Shown here piece by piece: positions 16,586 to 26,244 of a DNA stretch of 64,000 nt. The translations under genes and the position numbers were made by a program. The DNA is from Alphaproteobacteria bacterium. GTDB taxonomy: Bacteria; Myxococcota_A; UBA796; GCA-2862545. The first letter of the stretch is position 1, and each line of letters opens with the position of its first letter. Below the pieces are notes generated by a model that saw only the letters and a program-made list of their open reading frames with translations, was not told the DNA's origin and did not search any database. Location: the NCBI GenBank assembly GCA_020632885.1, contig JACKEQ010000004.1, positions 465,277 through 529,276 of the forward strand, written 5' to 3'.

Positions 16586-18298
16586 ATGCGAACCGCTCAG
16601 CTGCTGCTCGTCTCCCTGGCGTTCGTGGGGTGCAAGAAGTCCGGGGGGCCCGCCCGTCCGTCCGAGCCTCGCGTCCTCCACATCGCGGCGCTCAACGACT
16701 TCCACGGGGGGCTCTACGAGCAGCCCAAGTACAAGGAGCCCGGTCGCGCGCTCGGTGGCCTCCCCTGGCTCTCCGGTGCCCTCGACGCCCTGCGCGCCGA
16801 GCACCCCGACCTCCTGGTGCTCGACGGGGGCGACGTCTTCCAGGGCAGCTGGCCCGTGAACGCCACGAAGGGCCGCGGTGCCGTGGAGGCCTTCAACCTC
16901 ATGGGGGTCGACGCGGCCGCCGTGGGCAACCACGAGTTCGACTACGGCGGCCTCGAGGGCGAGCACCCCAAGCGTGGCGCCCTGGAGCGCGGGGGTCGGC
17001 TCGCCGAGTACGCCTGGCTCTCCGCGAACATCCGCGACGCCGGGGGCAACCGCTGGTCGCCGGAGGGCTTCCTGCCCTGGACGGTGATCGAGCGGTCCGG
17101 TGTGAAGGTCGGCGTCATCGGCCTCTCGACGCAGGACACCCCGCAGACCACGCTGTTCGTGAACGTCGCGGACCTCACCTTCGAAGACGTCGTGCAGACC
17201 GTGCGCGACGCGGTCCCGAAGATGCGGGAGGCCGGCGCGGAGGTCATCGTGGCGGTCGGCCACCTCACGGGCAAGTGCGACCCCGTGGCCTACGACGACC
17301 CCGGCGAGCCGTGCACGCCAGACGGGGAGGTGGGCCGTCTGCTCACCGAGCTCGAGCCCGGCACGCTGGACGTGCTGATCGCGGGTCACGCCCACACCCT
17401 CCTCCACCACCGCGTGCGCGACACGTTCGTCCTCGAGCAGCGCGCCTACGGTCACGCCATCGGCCGGCTGGACCTCGTGGTGGGCCCGGACGGCGTGGAC
17501 GTCGACGCCAGCGTCATCCACCCCGCCTGGTTCCTGGAGCACGACCCCGTCGATCCCGGCTGCACGGACGCCCCCTTCCCCACCGCCGCCATCGACGTGG
17601 GCGGCCGCCAGCTCGCCCCGGACCCCGAGGCCATCGCCCTGGTCGAGCGCCTCGAGGCGGAGGCGGGCAGCCTGTGCGACGAGGTGGGCTGCACCACCGA
17701 GGAGCTCGGGCGCGACCGCGGCGGCGAGTCCGCGGTGGGCGACCTCGTCGCGGACGCCATGCTCGCCGCGATGGACGGCGTGGACATCGCGATCACCAAC
17801 GCGGGCGGGCTCCGCGCGAACCTCCCGGCAGGAACGATCCGCCGCGAGCACCTCCAGGCCGTCATGCCCTTCGACAACCGCCTGGTGCGGCTCGAGATGA
17901 CCGGCGCCCAGCTCGACCGGCTCCTGCACATCGGCAGCTCCGGCGCCCACGGCATGCTCCAGGTGGCCGGCCTCGCCTACGGGTTCGACCCCGCCCTCAC
18001 CGCGGGCACCGACCTGAACGGCGACGGCACGGTCGAGGGCTGGGAGACCCGGCGCCTCTGCGACGGCAGCGTCACGGTGGGCGGAGCGGCCCTCGACCCC
18101 GCCCGGACCTACTCGATCGTCACCACGGACTTCCTCTTCGGCGGCGGCGACCACCTCGGGCCCGCATTCGAGGGGCTCTCGGTGCTCGAGGAGGGGCCCC
18201 TCCTGCGGGACGCGATGAACACGTGGTTCGAGGCGCAGGACACCTGCGTGGCCCCCAACACGACCCCGCGGATCACAGCGGGCGGCTGCGCGGGTTAG
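16586..18298 (+). CDS. 5'-nucleotidase/UshA-family lipoprotein
   Basis: Exported metallophosphatase, 570 aa, that dephosphorylates nucleotides or related esters. The lipobox is LAFVGC. Calcineurin-like motifs are HIAALNDFHGG, LLVLDGGDVFQG, VGNHEFDYGG, VGHL and IAGHAHTLLH. The C-terminal 5'-nucleotidase domain has GGESAVGDLVADAM, NAGGLRANL and a DFLFGGGD substrate loop. ATG at 16586 follows GGAGG by five bases; TACCCG at 16563-16568 may be the -10. It is followed after 10 bases by the MORN-repeat gene and leads a four-gene operon of envelope proteins. Confidence 0.9.
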   Translation: MRTAQLLLVSLAFVGCKKSGGPARPSEPRVLHIAALNDFHGGLYEQPKYKEPGRALGGLPWLSGALDALRAEHPDLLVLDGGDVFQGSWPVNATKGRGAVEAFNLMGVDAAAVGNHEFDYGGLEGEHPKRGALERGGRLAEYAWLSANIRDAGGNRWSPEGFLPWTVIERSGVKVGVIGLSTQDTPQTTLFVNVADLTFEDVVQTVRDAVPKMREAGAEVIVAVGHLTGKCDPVAYDDPGEPCTPDGEVGRLLTELEPGTLDVLIAGHAHTLLHHRVRDTFVLEQRAYGHAIGRLDLVVGPDGVDVDASVIHPAWFLEHDPVDPGCTDAPFPTAAIDVGGRQLAPDPEAIALVERLEAEAGSLCDEVGCTTEELGRDRGGESAVGDLVADAMLAAMDGVDIAITNAGGLRANLPAGTIRREHLQAVMPFDNRLVRLEMTGAQLDRLLHIGSSGAHGMLQVAGLAYGFDPALTAGTDLNGDGTVEGWETRRLCDGSVTVGGAALDPARTYSIVTTDFLFGGGDHLGPAFEGLSVLEEGPLLRDAMNTWFEAQDTCVAPNTTPRITAGGCAG

Positions 18299-18308
18299 TC
18301 CCCCGCCG

Positions 18309-19418
18309 ATGCTGTGGTTGCTCCCAGGACTTGCGCTCGCGGCGCTCACCTGCCCCAAGGGCACGGTGCTCGTGGACGGCGACGTGCGCGAGCACTACTG
18401 CGCGCTGCCGGGCGGCACGGTGAAGCAGGGTCCGTCCCGCCGGTTCCACGAGAACGGGAAGGTCCGCAGCGAAGGGCCCTGGAAGGACGGCGAGAAGTCC
18501 GGCACCTGGTCGTTCTGGTTCGAGAACGGCACCCTCGAGCGCAAGGGCGACTACGCGCAGGGCAAGCTGCACGGCTCGTGGGAGCACTGGCACGACAACG
18601 GCACCAAGTGGTTCGACGGCGAGTACGACCACGGGAAGGCCACGGGGCGCTGGACCTACTTCCACGCCAACGGCCAGTTCGAGTCGCGCGGGCGCTTCGA
18701 GAACGGAGCGCGCTCCGGCGAGTGGACGGTCTGGTACGACAACGGCCAGCCCAAGTCGATCGGGAAGTACGAGGCCGGAGCCCAGCAGGGCGAGTGGACC
18801 ACCTTCTTCCCGAGCGGAGACCCCGAGACCATCGGATCGTACGTGGAGGGTCGCAAGGAGGGCGAGTGGGTGACCTTCTTCGAGGGCACCCGGATGGCCG
18901 AGCGCTCCTCCTGGACGGCCGGGCAGCTCGATGGTCGCGTGCAGTCCTTCCACCCGAACGGTGAGCTGGCGAGCGAGCAGTCCTACATGTCGGGCGCCCG
19001 CCACGGCACCGAGACGCACTGGAGCGACACCGGCGTGAAGGTCCGCGAGCTCGGCTGGGAGGGCGGTGTCCAGCACGGCGTGGAGCGGTCGTTCTACGAC
19101 GACGGCACCCCCCGCCAGGAGGACACCTGGACGTACGGCCGCAAGGACGGCCGCGCCCAGGGCTGGTTCCCGGACGGCTCCATCCGCTTCACGGGCGAGA
19201 TGCAGGCCGGCAAGGAGACCGGCTGGTGGAAGCGCTACCACGGGCCCGGCGTGCTGGCGTCCGAGGGCCGCTACGTGGAGGGACGGAAGAACGGCGAGTG
19301 GCGCGAGTACCACGACAACGGCCAGCTCGCGGCCCAGGGGGCCTACCGCGACGACGAGCGCGTGGGCGCCTGGGTGCAGTTCACGCCCGACGGGAAGCCC
19401 ACGAAGGCCCGGAAGTGA
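18309..19418 (+). CDS. Exported MORN-variant repeat protein
   Basis: A 369-aa protein with a signal peptide (MLWLLPGLALAA) and then an array of about a dozen 20-25-residue repeats of the form F-x-N-G ... G-x-W-x-x-(W/Y), the MORN_2 type (PF07661). Examples are WSFWFENGTLERKGDY, WEHWHDNGTKWFDGEY and WREYHDNGQLAAQGAY. Such proteins are usually surface or periplasmic binding scaffolds; some are antitoxin-like partners. It shares GTGA with the next gene. The partner is unknown. Confidence 0.85.
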   Translation: MLWLLPGLALAALTCPKGTVLVDGDVREHYCALPGGTVKQGPSRRFHENGKVRSEGPWKDGEKSGTWSFWFENGTLERKGDYAQGKLHGSWEHWHDNGTKWFDGEYDHGKATGRWTYFHANGQFESRGRFENGARSGEWTVWYDNGQPKSIGKYEAGAQQGEWTTFFPSGDPETIGSYVEGRKEGEWVTFFEGTRMAERSSWTAGQLDGRVQSFHPNGELASEQSYMSGARHGTETHWSDTGVKVRELGWEGGVQHGVERSFYDDGTPRQEDTWTYGRKDGRAQGWFPDGSIRFTGEMQAGKETGWWKRYHGPGVLASEGRYVEGRKNGEWREYHDNGQLAAQGAYRDDERVGAWVQFTPDGKPTKARK

Positions 19419-19909
19419 GCACCCGCGTCGCCTGCGACACCTGCCTGCGCATCGAGACCTGGACGGGCGCGACCGTCGAGGTGGAGCAGGAGGGCGGCTC
19501 GCGGAAGCCCTCGGTCCACCCTCACCTGGCGGCCTGGGACACGCTGCGCGCGGGCCTCGAGCAGGGCCGGCGGGCGCGGGGGACCTGCGTTTGCGGGCAG
19601 CCCCTGCTCGACGACGGTGCTGCCGACGCCGAGCATCCTCCGGTGCCCTGGGACATCGTGCTCCCCGACCGCACCACGATCACGATCGACGACGGACCCC
19701 ACGGCCCGGACGGTCCCATCGAGCCTGCCGCGCTCACGGCCCGCCTGGAGGCCGTCTGGCCCCGCCACCAGCGCGAGCCGGTCGGGATCCTCCTGTTCCA
19801 GGCCGTCACCCTCGGGCCCGTGGTGCTCGCCATCTTCACGCTCTGGCTGATGGCCGCCACCTCGCTGTTCCTGTTCCTCCGGGCCCTCGCGGTGCCCGCC
19901 GGCACGTGA
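19415..19909 (+). CDS. Small zinc-ribbon membrane protein
   Basis: A 164-aa protein. It begins STRVACDTCLRIETW and has a second CVCG pair near residue 54, forming a possible four-Cys zinc ribbon. The C-terminus has one strong hydrophobic segment (GILLFQAVTLGPVVLAIFTL and on). No family was recognised. The GTG start overlaps the MORN gene stop (GTGA) and its own stop overlaps the next start (GTGA), so it is tightly coupled between an exported scaffold and an exported protease. Confidence 0.65.
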   Translation: MSTRVACDTCLRIETWTGATVEVEQEGGSRKPSVHPHLAAWDTLRAGLEQGRRARGTCVCGQPLLDDGAADAEHPPVPWDIVLPDRTTITIDDGPHGPDGPIEPAALTARLEAVWPRHQREPVGILLFQAVTLGPVVLAIFTLWLMAATSLFLFLRALAVPAGT

Positions 19910-21694
19910 TCCTCCTCCTCGCCCTCGGATGTGGCGGGCCCACCGTGGAGCCCGCGCCCGCACCGCGCGTCGAGCCCGTGTCCGTCGAGCTCCCCGCCGA
20001 CCTCGAGGCCCAGCGCGCCGCCCTCCGCGCCCAGGAGACCGACCGTCTCCTGGAGGCCCTGGCGAACGCGACCGAGCAGGGATCCGCGGTGGCCATCGCG
20101 GAGATCCTGGTGGCCGCTCGCGCCCACGACCCCGCGGCCTTCGAGGAACCCTGGCAGCGCTTCACCACCGACCTCCTGAAGCAGTCTCCGGGCGTGGAGA
20201 TCGCCCGGGCGGCCGCCGTGCTCTACGACGCCGCGCGCACGCCGGAGGAGCGGGCCCGCTGGAGCGCCTTCGCCACCTCCACCCTGGCCCGGTGGCGCTA
20301 CATCGACGAGGAGCGCGCCCGCACCGCACGGGAGCACGAGGGCATCACGCGCGACATGGCCCACCGCGCGATCGACACCCTCCTGGAGGTCCACGTCGAC
20401 CCACCGCCCTCGGACCGTCTCCTGGCGCCCGGCATCGCCCGCTTGCGCGATCTGTCCATGCTGGACGGTCCCGTGGACGTCCCGATCGAGGGCACCGAGG
20501 ACCTCCACGCCGCCATCGACCTCGTGGTGGAGCGCGCGGTGGCGTCCGGCACCCCCGAGCCCACCGCGGTGGCCGAGCTCGTCGAGGCCGTGTTCTCCGG
20601 GGTCGATCAGTGGACGGCACCCGTCTGGCCCGCCCAGGTCGGCGCCTGGCAGCGCCACCACGACGGTGTCGTCCAGGGCGTGGTGGGCGTGGTGGTGGAC
20701 GACGCGCCCGAGGGGGTCGTCGTCCGGCGGCTCGTCGAGGACGCGCCCGCCTGGAGGGCCGACGTGCACGTGGGCGACCGGGTGGTGACCGTGGACGGGG
20801 CGACCGTGGCCACCGCCGAGGCGGCCGCCTCGGCCATGCGGGGTCCTGACGGCTCGTCGGTGACCCTCGGCCTCCTGCGGGAGGGTGTGGAGCTCAGCGT
20901 CCCCCTCGTGCGTGCGACGGTTCCCGAGCGTACGGTGGCCGGGTGGGAGCGCTCCGGGCCCGGGTGGTCCGTGTGGATCGAGCCCGGCATCGCCTACATC
21001 CGGGTGCTCGCCTTCCGTCCGCGCACCACGGACGCCTTCGTGGACCTCCTGCCGGCCCGGGCCACGATGCGCGGGCTGGTGCTCGACCTGCGCGGCAACG
21101 CCGGGGGCGACCTCGAGTCCGCGCTGGCCATCGCCGACCGCTTCGTGGCTGACGGTCCCCTGCTCACCGTCCGCACGCGGGTGGACCTGGATCGGCCCGA
21201 GGGCTGGGCCTCCGCCAGCCCCGGGAGCCCGTGGGAGGGCCTGCCCATCGTGGTCCTCGTGGACCCCGCCACCGCGTCGTCCGCCGAGATCCTGGCCGGC
21301 GCGCTCCAGGCCCGCGGCGCCCGCGTGATCGGCAGCCGCACGACGGGCAAGGGCACCGGGCAGCTCCTCCGCACCGACGACGAGCTCGGGTTCGCCATGC
21401 AGATCACCCACCTGCGCTGGGCCCTCCCGGACGGGCGTGCGCTGCACCGCACGGACGACGCCACCACCTGGGGCATCCAGCCCGACGTGATCGACCCCCT
21501 CTCCCCCACCGAGGCCTTCGCCGGTGGGCGTGCTCCGCTCGCGGAAGGAGGCGCTGCCGGTCCACGCCGACGGCAGCCCGATGCCCTACGCGGGTCCCGA
21601 GCTCGACCCCGCGCTCCCACCCCTGGATCGCGATCCCCACATCGTCCGTGCGCTCCTCCATCTCCGGGCGACCACCCCGGCCCCGGGGCGTTAA
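19906..21694 (+). CDS. S41 (C-terminal processing) peptidase lipoprotein (frameshifted near end)
   Basis: Exported serine protease of the CtpA/Tsp family. The GTG start gives ILLLALGC, a lipobox. A PDZ domain (VVVDDAPEGVVVRRLVEDAPA ... GDRVVTVDG) precedes the S41 core. Catalytic Ser is in DPATASSAEILAGAL and Lys in TTGKGTGQ; LVLDLRGNAGG and IQPDVIDP are further marks. At about 21519-21524 the frame breaks: after PTEAFA the fitting continuation VGVLRSRKEALPVHADG lies in another frame (one extra G in GGTGGG), ending TAA at 21692. Without repair the frame runs into the next gene. A sequence error is likely. Confidence 0.85.
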
Positions 21695-21730
21695 GGGCCC
21701 GGACACCCTCAAGACCGACCCGGAGCAGCA

Positions 21731-23803
21731 ATGCCCTTCGAGAGATGGAACCCCGCGGTGCAGGCGGCGACCGACGACGGCGCACGCCAGGCGCTCCTCG
21801 CCGAGATCGGGGTCTGGCGGGCCCGCAACCTCACGGACATCCCCGGCCAGCGCGACGCCGCCTGGGCGATCGCCAGCCTGCAGAAGGCGATGGGCAACGA
21901 GGAGAGGGCGGTCCAGGAGGCCCGGTCGCTGATCTCCCTCTGCCAGACCACCCCGGTCGCGTCGGGCGCGGAGGTCGGGGCCGCGAAGTCCCTGCTGCGC
22001 GCGCTCGGCGAGAAGGCCCCCCGCATCATCACCGCACCGGCGGGCCGCGACCGTGAGCGTCCGGAGCGCAAGCCGCGCCGGCAGGACGACCCGCCTGCTG
22101 CCGCTCCGTCCATCCAGGAGGCCCTCGAGGCCGCCGAGGCCGGCGACGCCGCGAAGGCCCGCAAGCTCCTCCGCGGCGCCAAGGGCGGTCGCGCCGAGCT
22201 GGCCCGCGTGTGGCTCGACCTCACCGAGGCCCTCGCCGCAGACGACCGCGAGGCCCGCCTGGCGCGGCTCGAGGGTCGCCTCCGCCAGTCTCTCGGGCTC
22301 GGCCGCCGCAAGGAGTCCGCCCCCGCTCGTGAGGAGCCCCCGTCCGCCGAGGACGGCGCGCTCGGTCAGCTCCTCGGTCGCCGTCTGCCCCACCGTCGCC
22401 AGGCCTTCCTCAAGGCCCTGGATGCGTGGGCCGCCGCCCACCCCGACCAGGCCGATGCCCTCGCGTCCACAGCGCTCCAGCATCAGGTCGACACGTCCGG
22501 CACCGACGCTGCCCCGTGGCTCGCGGCCTTCGTGGCGCGCGCCCTGGCCACCGGCGGCGAGGCCACCTCGGCGGTGCTCGCCACCCACGCGGGCACCCCG
22601 CTGGCCGCCACCTTCGACGAGGAGGCCTTCCGTAGGGCCGTCTCGGTCGTGGGTGCCGCCGCCGATCGGTTCTCCGGGCTCCGCCGCGGCGTGCTCGGTC
22701 GCGAGGCCGAGCCCGAGGGGCGAGACGCCTGGACCGTGCGGTTCGACGGCGACAGCCGGATGCTCGTCGTGGTCCCTCGCGCCGACACCCCCTACCCCGC
22801 CGACGTCGCCGCGCGCATCGCGGCCCGCCTGCCGCACCTCTGCGACCGGTTCGTCGTGCTCGCCCCCGGTGCGGCCAACGCGCCGCTGCGCGAGGCCCTC
22901 GCCAGCGCCGGTTTCGCGACCCTCGACGGCGAGCCGTCCGACGTGGAGCTCCTCTCCACCCTCGACCGCGTGGCCCCCGTGGAGGTGCCCGAGCGCGCCG
23001 CCCGCGCCGAGAAGGCCGAGAAGCCCGCCCGGGCAGAGAAGGCTCCGAAGGCCGAGAAGCCTCCGAAGGCCGAGAAGCCCGCCCGGGAGGAGAAGCCCGC
23101 GGGACCGGACCCGATGGACGCCGTGCGCGCGCTCCTCGAGGCGCCCGAGGCCCCCGCCTCCGCCGCCATGCACGAGGCCCTCGCGGGTCTGCGCAAGCTG
23201 CGTGACGCGTTCCTCCACGCCACACGCGCCTGGACGGACCTCCCGGCCGACGCGAGCCACCGGGTGCACGACCTGCTCCACTCCGCGGACAGCCTGGCTC
23301 CCGAGGGTCTCCGCGTCCCCGAGGCCACCACGCTGGCCCTCCGCGTGGCCGCGGCCCTCGGCGGCCCCGCTGCGGACGCCCTCGCCGACGGCACGACCGG
23401 CGCACGCTTCGGCGGACCCGGCGCCCGTGACGTGGTCGCCGTCGTGAAGGGCGCGCACGACGCCGGCTGGACCCTCCGCCGGGCCTTCCGCGGCACCACC
23501 CGGCGCGAGCGGCGCGACCAGCCCGCCCTCGAGGCCCTGTCGGGCGCCCTCGACGGCGTCTGGCGCCTCGAGGTCGAGAAGGGCGGGAAGCGCGCCGAGA
23601 TCTGGTACGTGGCCGAGCTCCCCGTCGAGGGGCGGGCGGCCGTGCCCCAGCTGCTCCTCGAGGAGAAGGACCGCGTCGTCGTCCTCCCCGTCGATCCCGA
23701 GCTGATGTCCTGGTACGCCTCGCTCGACGGCCCCGAGGCCATCGGCTGGATGGGCGACGAGGGCGACGCCGTGGGCGCTGCGCTCGGGGCGCTGGAGGCC
23801 TGA
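21731..23803 (+). CDS. Large hypothetical protein with KAEKP linker
   Basis: A 690-aa protein of unknown function with no signal peptide or membrane segment. It has an N-terminal helical part, a charged linker near residues 100-125, a middle domain with WTVRFDGDSRMLVVVPR, a lysine/proline linker of KAEKP/PARAEK repeats at about 428-460, and a C-terminal domain with RLEVEKGGKRAEIWYVAELPVEG. ATG at 21731 has a weak GGAG upstream. Its last codons supply the GGAGG for the TTG start of the next gene, so it is coupled to the FdhF-like protein and FdhD. It may be an accessory of that set; this is inference. Confidence 0.6.
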   Translation: MPFERWNPAVQAATDDGARQALLAEIGVWRARNLTDIPGQRDAAWAIASLQKAMGNEERAVQEARSLISLCQTTPVASGAEVGAAKSLLRALGEKAPRIITAPAGRDRERPERKPRRQDDPPAAAPSIQEALEAAEAGDAAKARKLLRGAKGGRAELARVWLDLTEALAADDREARLARLEGRLRQSLGLGRRKESAPAREEPPSAEDGALGQLLGRRLPHRRQAFLKALDAWAAAHPDQADALASTALQHQVDTSGTDAAPWLAAFVARALATGGEATSAVLATHAGTPLAATFDEEAFRRAVSVVGAAADRFSGLRRGVLGREAEPEGRDAWTVRFDGDSRMLVVVPRADTPYPADVAARIAARLPHLCDRFVVLAPGAANAPLREALASAGFATLDGEPSDVELLSTLDRVAPVEVPERAARAEKAEKPARAEKAPKAEKPPKAEKPAREEKPAGPDPMDAVRALLEAPEAPASAAMHEALAGLRKLRDAFLHATRAWTDLPADASHRVHDLLHSADSLAPEGLRVPEATTLALRVAAALGGPAADALADGTTGARFGGPGARDVVAVVKGAHDAGWTLRRAFRGTTRRERRDQPALEALSGALDGVWRLEVEKGGKRAEIWYVAELPVEGRAAVPQLLLEEKDRVVVLPVDPELMSWYASLDGPEAIGWMGDEGDAVGAALGALEA

Positions 23804-25492
23804 TTGGCGGACGGCACGCCCGAGCTCCCCGCACCCGTCGAAGGCACGTCCGGTGTAGCGAGCCTCGTGCCGTTCGGCGTGGGGTCCGCAGGGCCGAGCC
23901 CCCTCCGGGAGGGTCTCGCGGCCCTCTCCGCCAACGCCGACCAGCTCGGGTGGGCCTGGCGCGTGCTCCGTCACGGTGTGTGTGACGGCTGCGCGCTCGG
24001 GTCGGCCGGGCTCTCCGACGACGTCCTGCCCGGCGTGCACCTCTGCAGGCGCCGGCTGCGCGAGCTCCGTCGGCACACCGGTCCGGCCCTCACGCCGTCC
24101 GACCTCACCCGGCTCCCGTCCCTGCGGGCCAGGGACACCGCCGACCTGCGGGCCCTCGGGCGCATCCCGTTCCCGTTCGTGCATCGGCCGGGAGACGGCG
24201 GGCTCGTGCGCGTGGCGTGGGACGAGGCCCTCGCGCTCGTCGGCGAGGCCATCGGCGACGCCGCCGAGGCCAGCTCCTGGATCGTGGGCGACCGCAGCTC
24301 CCTCGAGGCGTCGTGGGCGCTGGGCCACACGGCGCGGACCCTCGGGTCGACACGCCTGTACCGCCGGGGTCCCGCGCACCCGGCCGTGCCACTGGCCCCC
24401 CTGCTCGGGGCCCCCGCGGCCACGTGTACGCTGGCGGACTGCATCGGCACGGACGTCCTCCTGCTCGTAGGGCTCGACCCCGAGGCAGCCCCGGCCCTCG
24501 CTCGGGTGGTGGCGGCCGCGAAGGATCGCGGCACCCGCGTGGTGGTCGTGGCTCCGGAGCTCGCTCCGGCCCTGGAGGCCGCCTGGCTGCCGGGACGTCC
24601 CGTGTCCGCGGTGTTCGGCACGCGGCTCGTCGACGACTTCCTGCCCGTGGCCCCCGAGGGCATGCCGGCGCTGTTCGAGGCCGTCCTGGAAGGGCTGATC
24701 ACCGAGCGCACGGTGGCCGCCTCGTTCGTCGCGGCCCACACCGTCGGGTTCGACGACCTCCCCCGTGCCGAGCTGCGCGAGATCGTCATCCGAACGGGCC
24801 TCGCGCGCGGGCAGGTCGAGTGGCTCACCGAGCTCCTCGGACGGGCCCGCAACATCGTGAGCATCTGGGCCGACGCCACCGTCAGCATCCCGCTCGCGCG
24901 CGTGCACCTGGCGCGCGGGGCCCTGGGACGCCCGCTGAACGGGCTCCTGCCGTTCCTGCCTGGTCCGGGCACCGAGGGCGCCCGCGTCGCCGGGTTCGCC
25001 GACGAGCCGCCCGTCACCGACGGGGTGCTCGTGGCCCTCGACGCCGATCTGTCCGGTCTGGATGGCCTCAGCGACGCGAAGGTCCGCGTGCACGCCGCCA
25101 CCCACCTCGACCCCTCGATGCTGGTCGAGGCGCGGGAGGCTGTCGTGGTCCTGCCCACCCAGTCCCTCTACGAGCAGCGCGGCGGCGGCACGCTCGCGAG
25201 CCTCGACCGGCGTCTCCGCTTCTCGCCCGAGCTCCCGGACCACCCGCTCGTGGGCGAGGCCCGCCCTGCCTGGGAGATCCCGGGCCAGCTCCTGCGCGCC
25301 GCCCGTCCCGACGCCGACGTCCCGTTCCGCACCACGAGCGCCATCCGCAAGGCGATCGAAGCCGCAGAGCCGCTCTGGGCGGGGCTCGGGGGCTTCCAGG
25401 CCGAGGGCGACACGCTCCAGTGGGGTGGCACGCAGCTCGCCGCGGGCGGGCGCTTCCCGTTCCCGGACGGCTGCGCGCGGTTCCAGGGATGA
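23804..25492 (+). CDS. FdhF/YdeP-like molybdopterin oxidoreductase lacking the C-terminal domain
   Basis: A 562-aa protein of the formate dehydrogenase alpha-like (FdhF/YdeP, TIGR01701-type) group. Matching stretches are LRHGVCDGCALGSAGLSD, HLCRRRLRELRRHTG, ALGRIPFPFVHR, VAWDEALALVGEAI, LYEQRGGGTLAS and FSPELP. Relatives run to about 750 aa and end in a molybdopterin-dinucleotide-binding domain beginning FPTPDGRARF. This one stops exactly there (FPFPDGCARFQG), so that cofactor domain is missing. A TTG start after TGA with GGAGG upstream shows coupling to the 690-aa protein. The next gene, fdhD, overlaps by ATGA. It may be a non-catalytic or split enzyme. Confidence 0.8.
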   Translation: MADGTPELPAPVEGTSGVASLVPFGVGSAGPSPLREGLAALSANADQLGWAWRVLRHGVCDGCALGSAGLSDDVLPGVHLCRRRLRELRRHTGPALTPSDLTRLPSLRARDTADLRALGRIPFPFVHRPGDGGLVRVAWDEALALVGEAIGDAAEASSWIVGDRSSLEASWALGHTARTLGSTRLYRRGPAHPAVPLAPLLGAPAATCTLADCIGTDVLLLVGLDPEAAPALARVVAAAKDRGTRVVVVAPELAPALEAAWLPGRPVSAVFGTRLVDDFLPVAPEGMPALFEAVLEGLITERTVAASFVAAHTVGFDDLPRAELREIVIRTGLARGQVEWLTELLGRARNIVSIWADATVSIPLARVHLARGALGRPLNGLLPFLPGPGTEGARVAGFADEPPVTDGVLVALDADLSGLDGLSDAKVRVHAATHLDPSMLVEAREAVVVLPTQSLYEQRGGGTLASLDRRLRFSPELPDHPLVGEARPAWEIPGQLLRAARPDADVPFRTTSAIRKAIEAAEPLWAGLGGFQAEGDTLQWGGTQLAAGGRFPFPDGCARFQG

Positions 25493-26244
25493 CCTGGGAG
25501 ACCCGGGTGGTGGTGCGCGAGGGCGTGCCGTCCCCGGACGAGGTCGCCGTAGAGGAGCCCCTCGAGATCCGCGTCGAGGGGCGGGCGCTGGCGGTGACCC
25601 TGCGCACGCCCGGCCACGACGAGGAGCTCGCCCTCGGGTTCCTCGCGTCGGAGGGGGTGATCGAGGACCGGACGGACCTCGCGGGGCTCGCCTCGGTCGC
25701 GGCGAACGTCGTGGACTGCCGGCTCGCGGCCGGCGTGGAGGCCCACCGCGCCCGGCTGCAGCGGGCGGAGCGGGCGGTGGTGGCGTCCAGCGCGTGCGGG
25801 TTGTGCGGCAAGACCAGCCTGGAGGCCGTCCGCGTCCGGGCGCCGGGGCCGGCCGTGTGCGTTCCCCTCGACCACACCGTGCTCTCCGCCCTCCCCGCCC
25901 GCCTGGCCGCCGCACAGGAGGGCTTCCGGCGCACCGGGGGCCTGCACGGTGCCGCGCTCCTCGACGGCTCCGGAAGCCTGGTGGTGGTGCGCGAGGACGT
26001 CGGGCGGCACAACGCCGTCGACAAGGTGCTCGGATGGCGGATGAACCACGCCGCGGACGTCGCGTTCGCGTTGTTGGTCAGCAGCCGGGCGGGCTTCGAG
26101 ATCGTGCAGAAGGCCCGCGTGGCCGGGCTGGGCACGGTGGTGGCCGTGGGTGCTGCGAGCACCCTGGCGGTGGACCTGGCCCGCGAGGAGGGCATGGAGC
26201 TGCTCGGGTTCCTCCGCGCCGACGGCGTGAACCGGTATGTCTGA
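25489..26244 (+). CDS. fdhD: Formate dehydrogenase accessory sulfurtransferase FdhD
   Basis: Carries sulfur from IscS to the Mo-bis-MGD cofactor of formate dehydrogenase-type enzymes. Motifs are VEEPLEIRVEG, HDEELALGFLASEGVI, the catalytic pair CGLC in SSACGLCGK, GGLHGAALLD, REDVGRHNAVDKVLGW and SSRAGFEIVQK, at 251 aa. It starts in the stop of the FdhF-like gene (ATGA) and its end overlaps the cyclase start by eight bases. Its presence implies that the upstream protein, or an enzyme elsewhere, carries the sulfurated cofactor. Confidence 0.93.
   Translation: MTWETRVVVREGVPSPDEVAVEEPLEIRVEGRALAVTLRTPGHDEELALGFLASEGVIEDRTDLAGLASVAANVVDCRLAAGVEAHRARLQRAERAVVASSACGLCGKTSLEAVRVRAPGPAVCVPLDHTVLSALPARLAAAQEGFRRTGGLHGAALLDGSGSLVVVREDVGRHNAVDKVLGWRMNHAADVAFALLVSSRAGFEIVQKARVAGLGTVVAVGAASTLAVDLAREEGMELLGFLRADGVNRYV

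Noticed and set aside
21404..25915. A 1503-codon open frame on the minus strand opposite the 690-aa protein and FdhF-like genes
   Set aside because: It is a shadow of high GC content: the plus-strand genes have recognisable domains, ribosome sites and overlaps, while this frame is Arg/Gly/Pro-rich with no motif.
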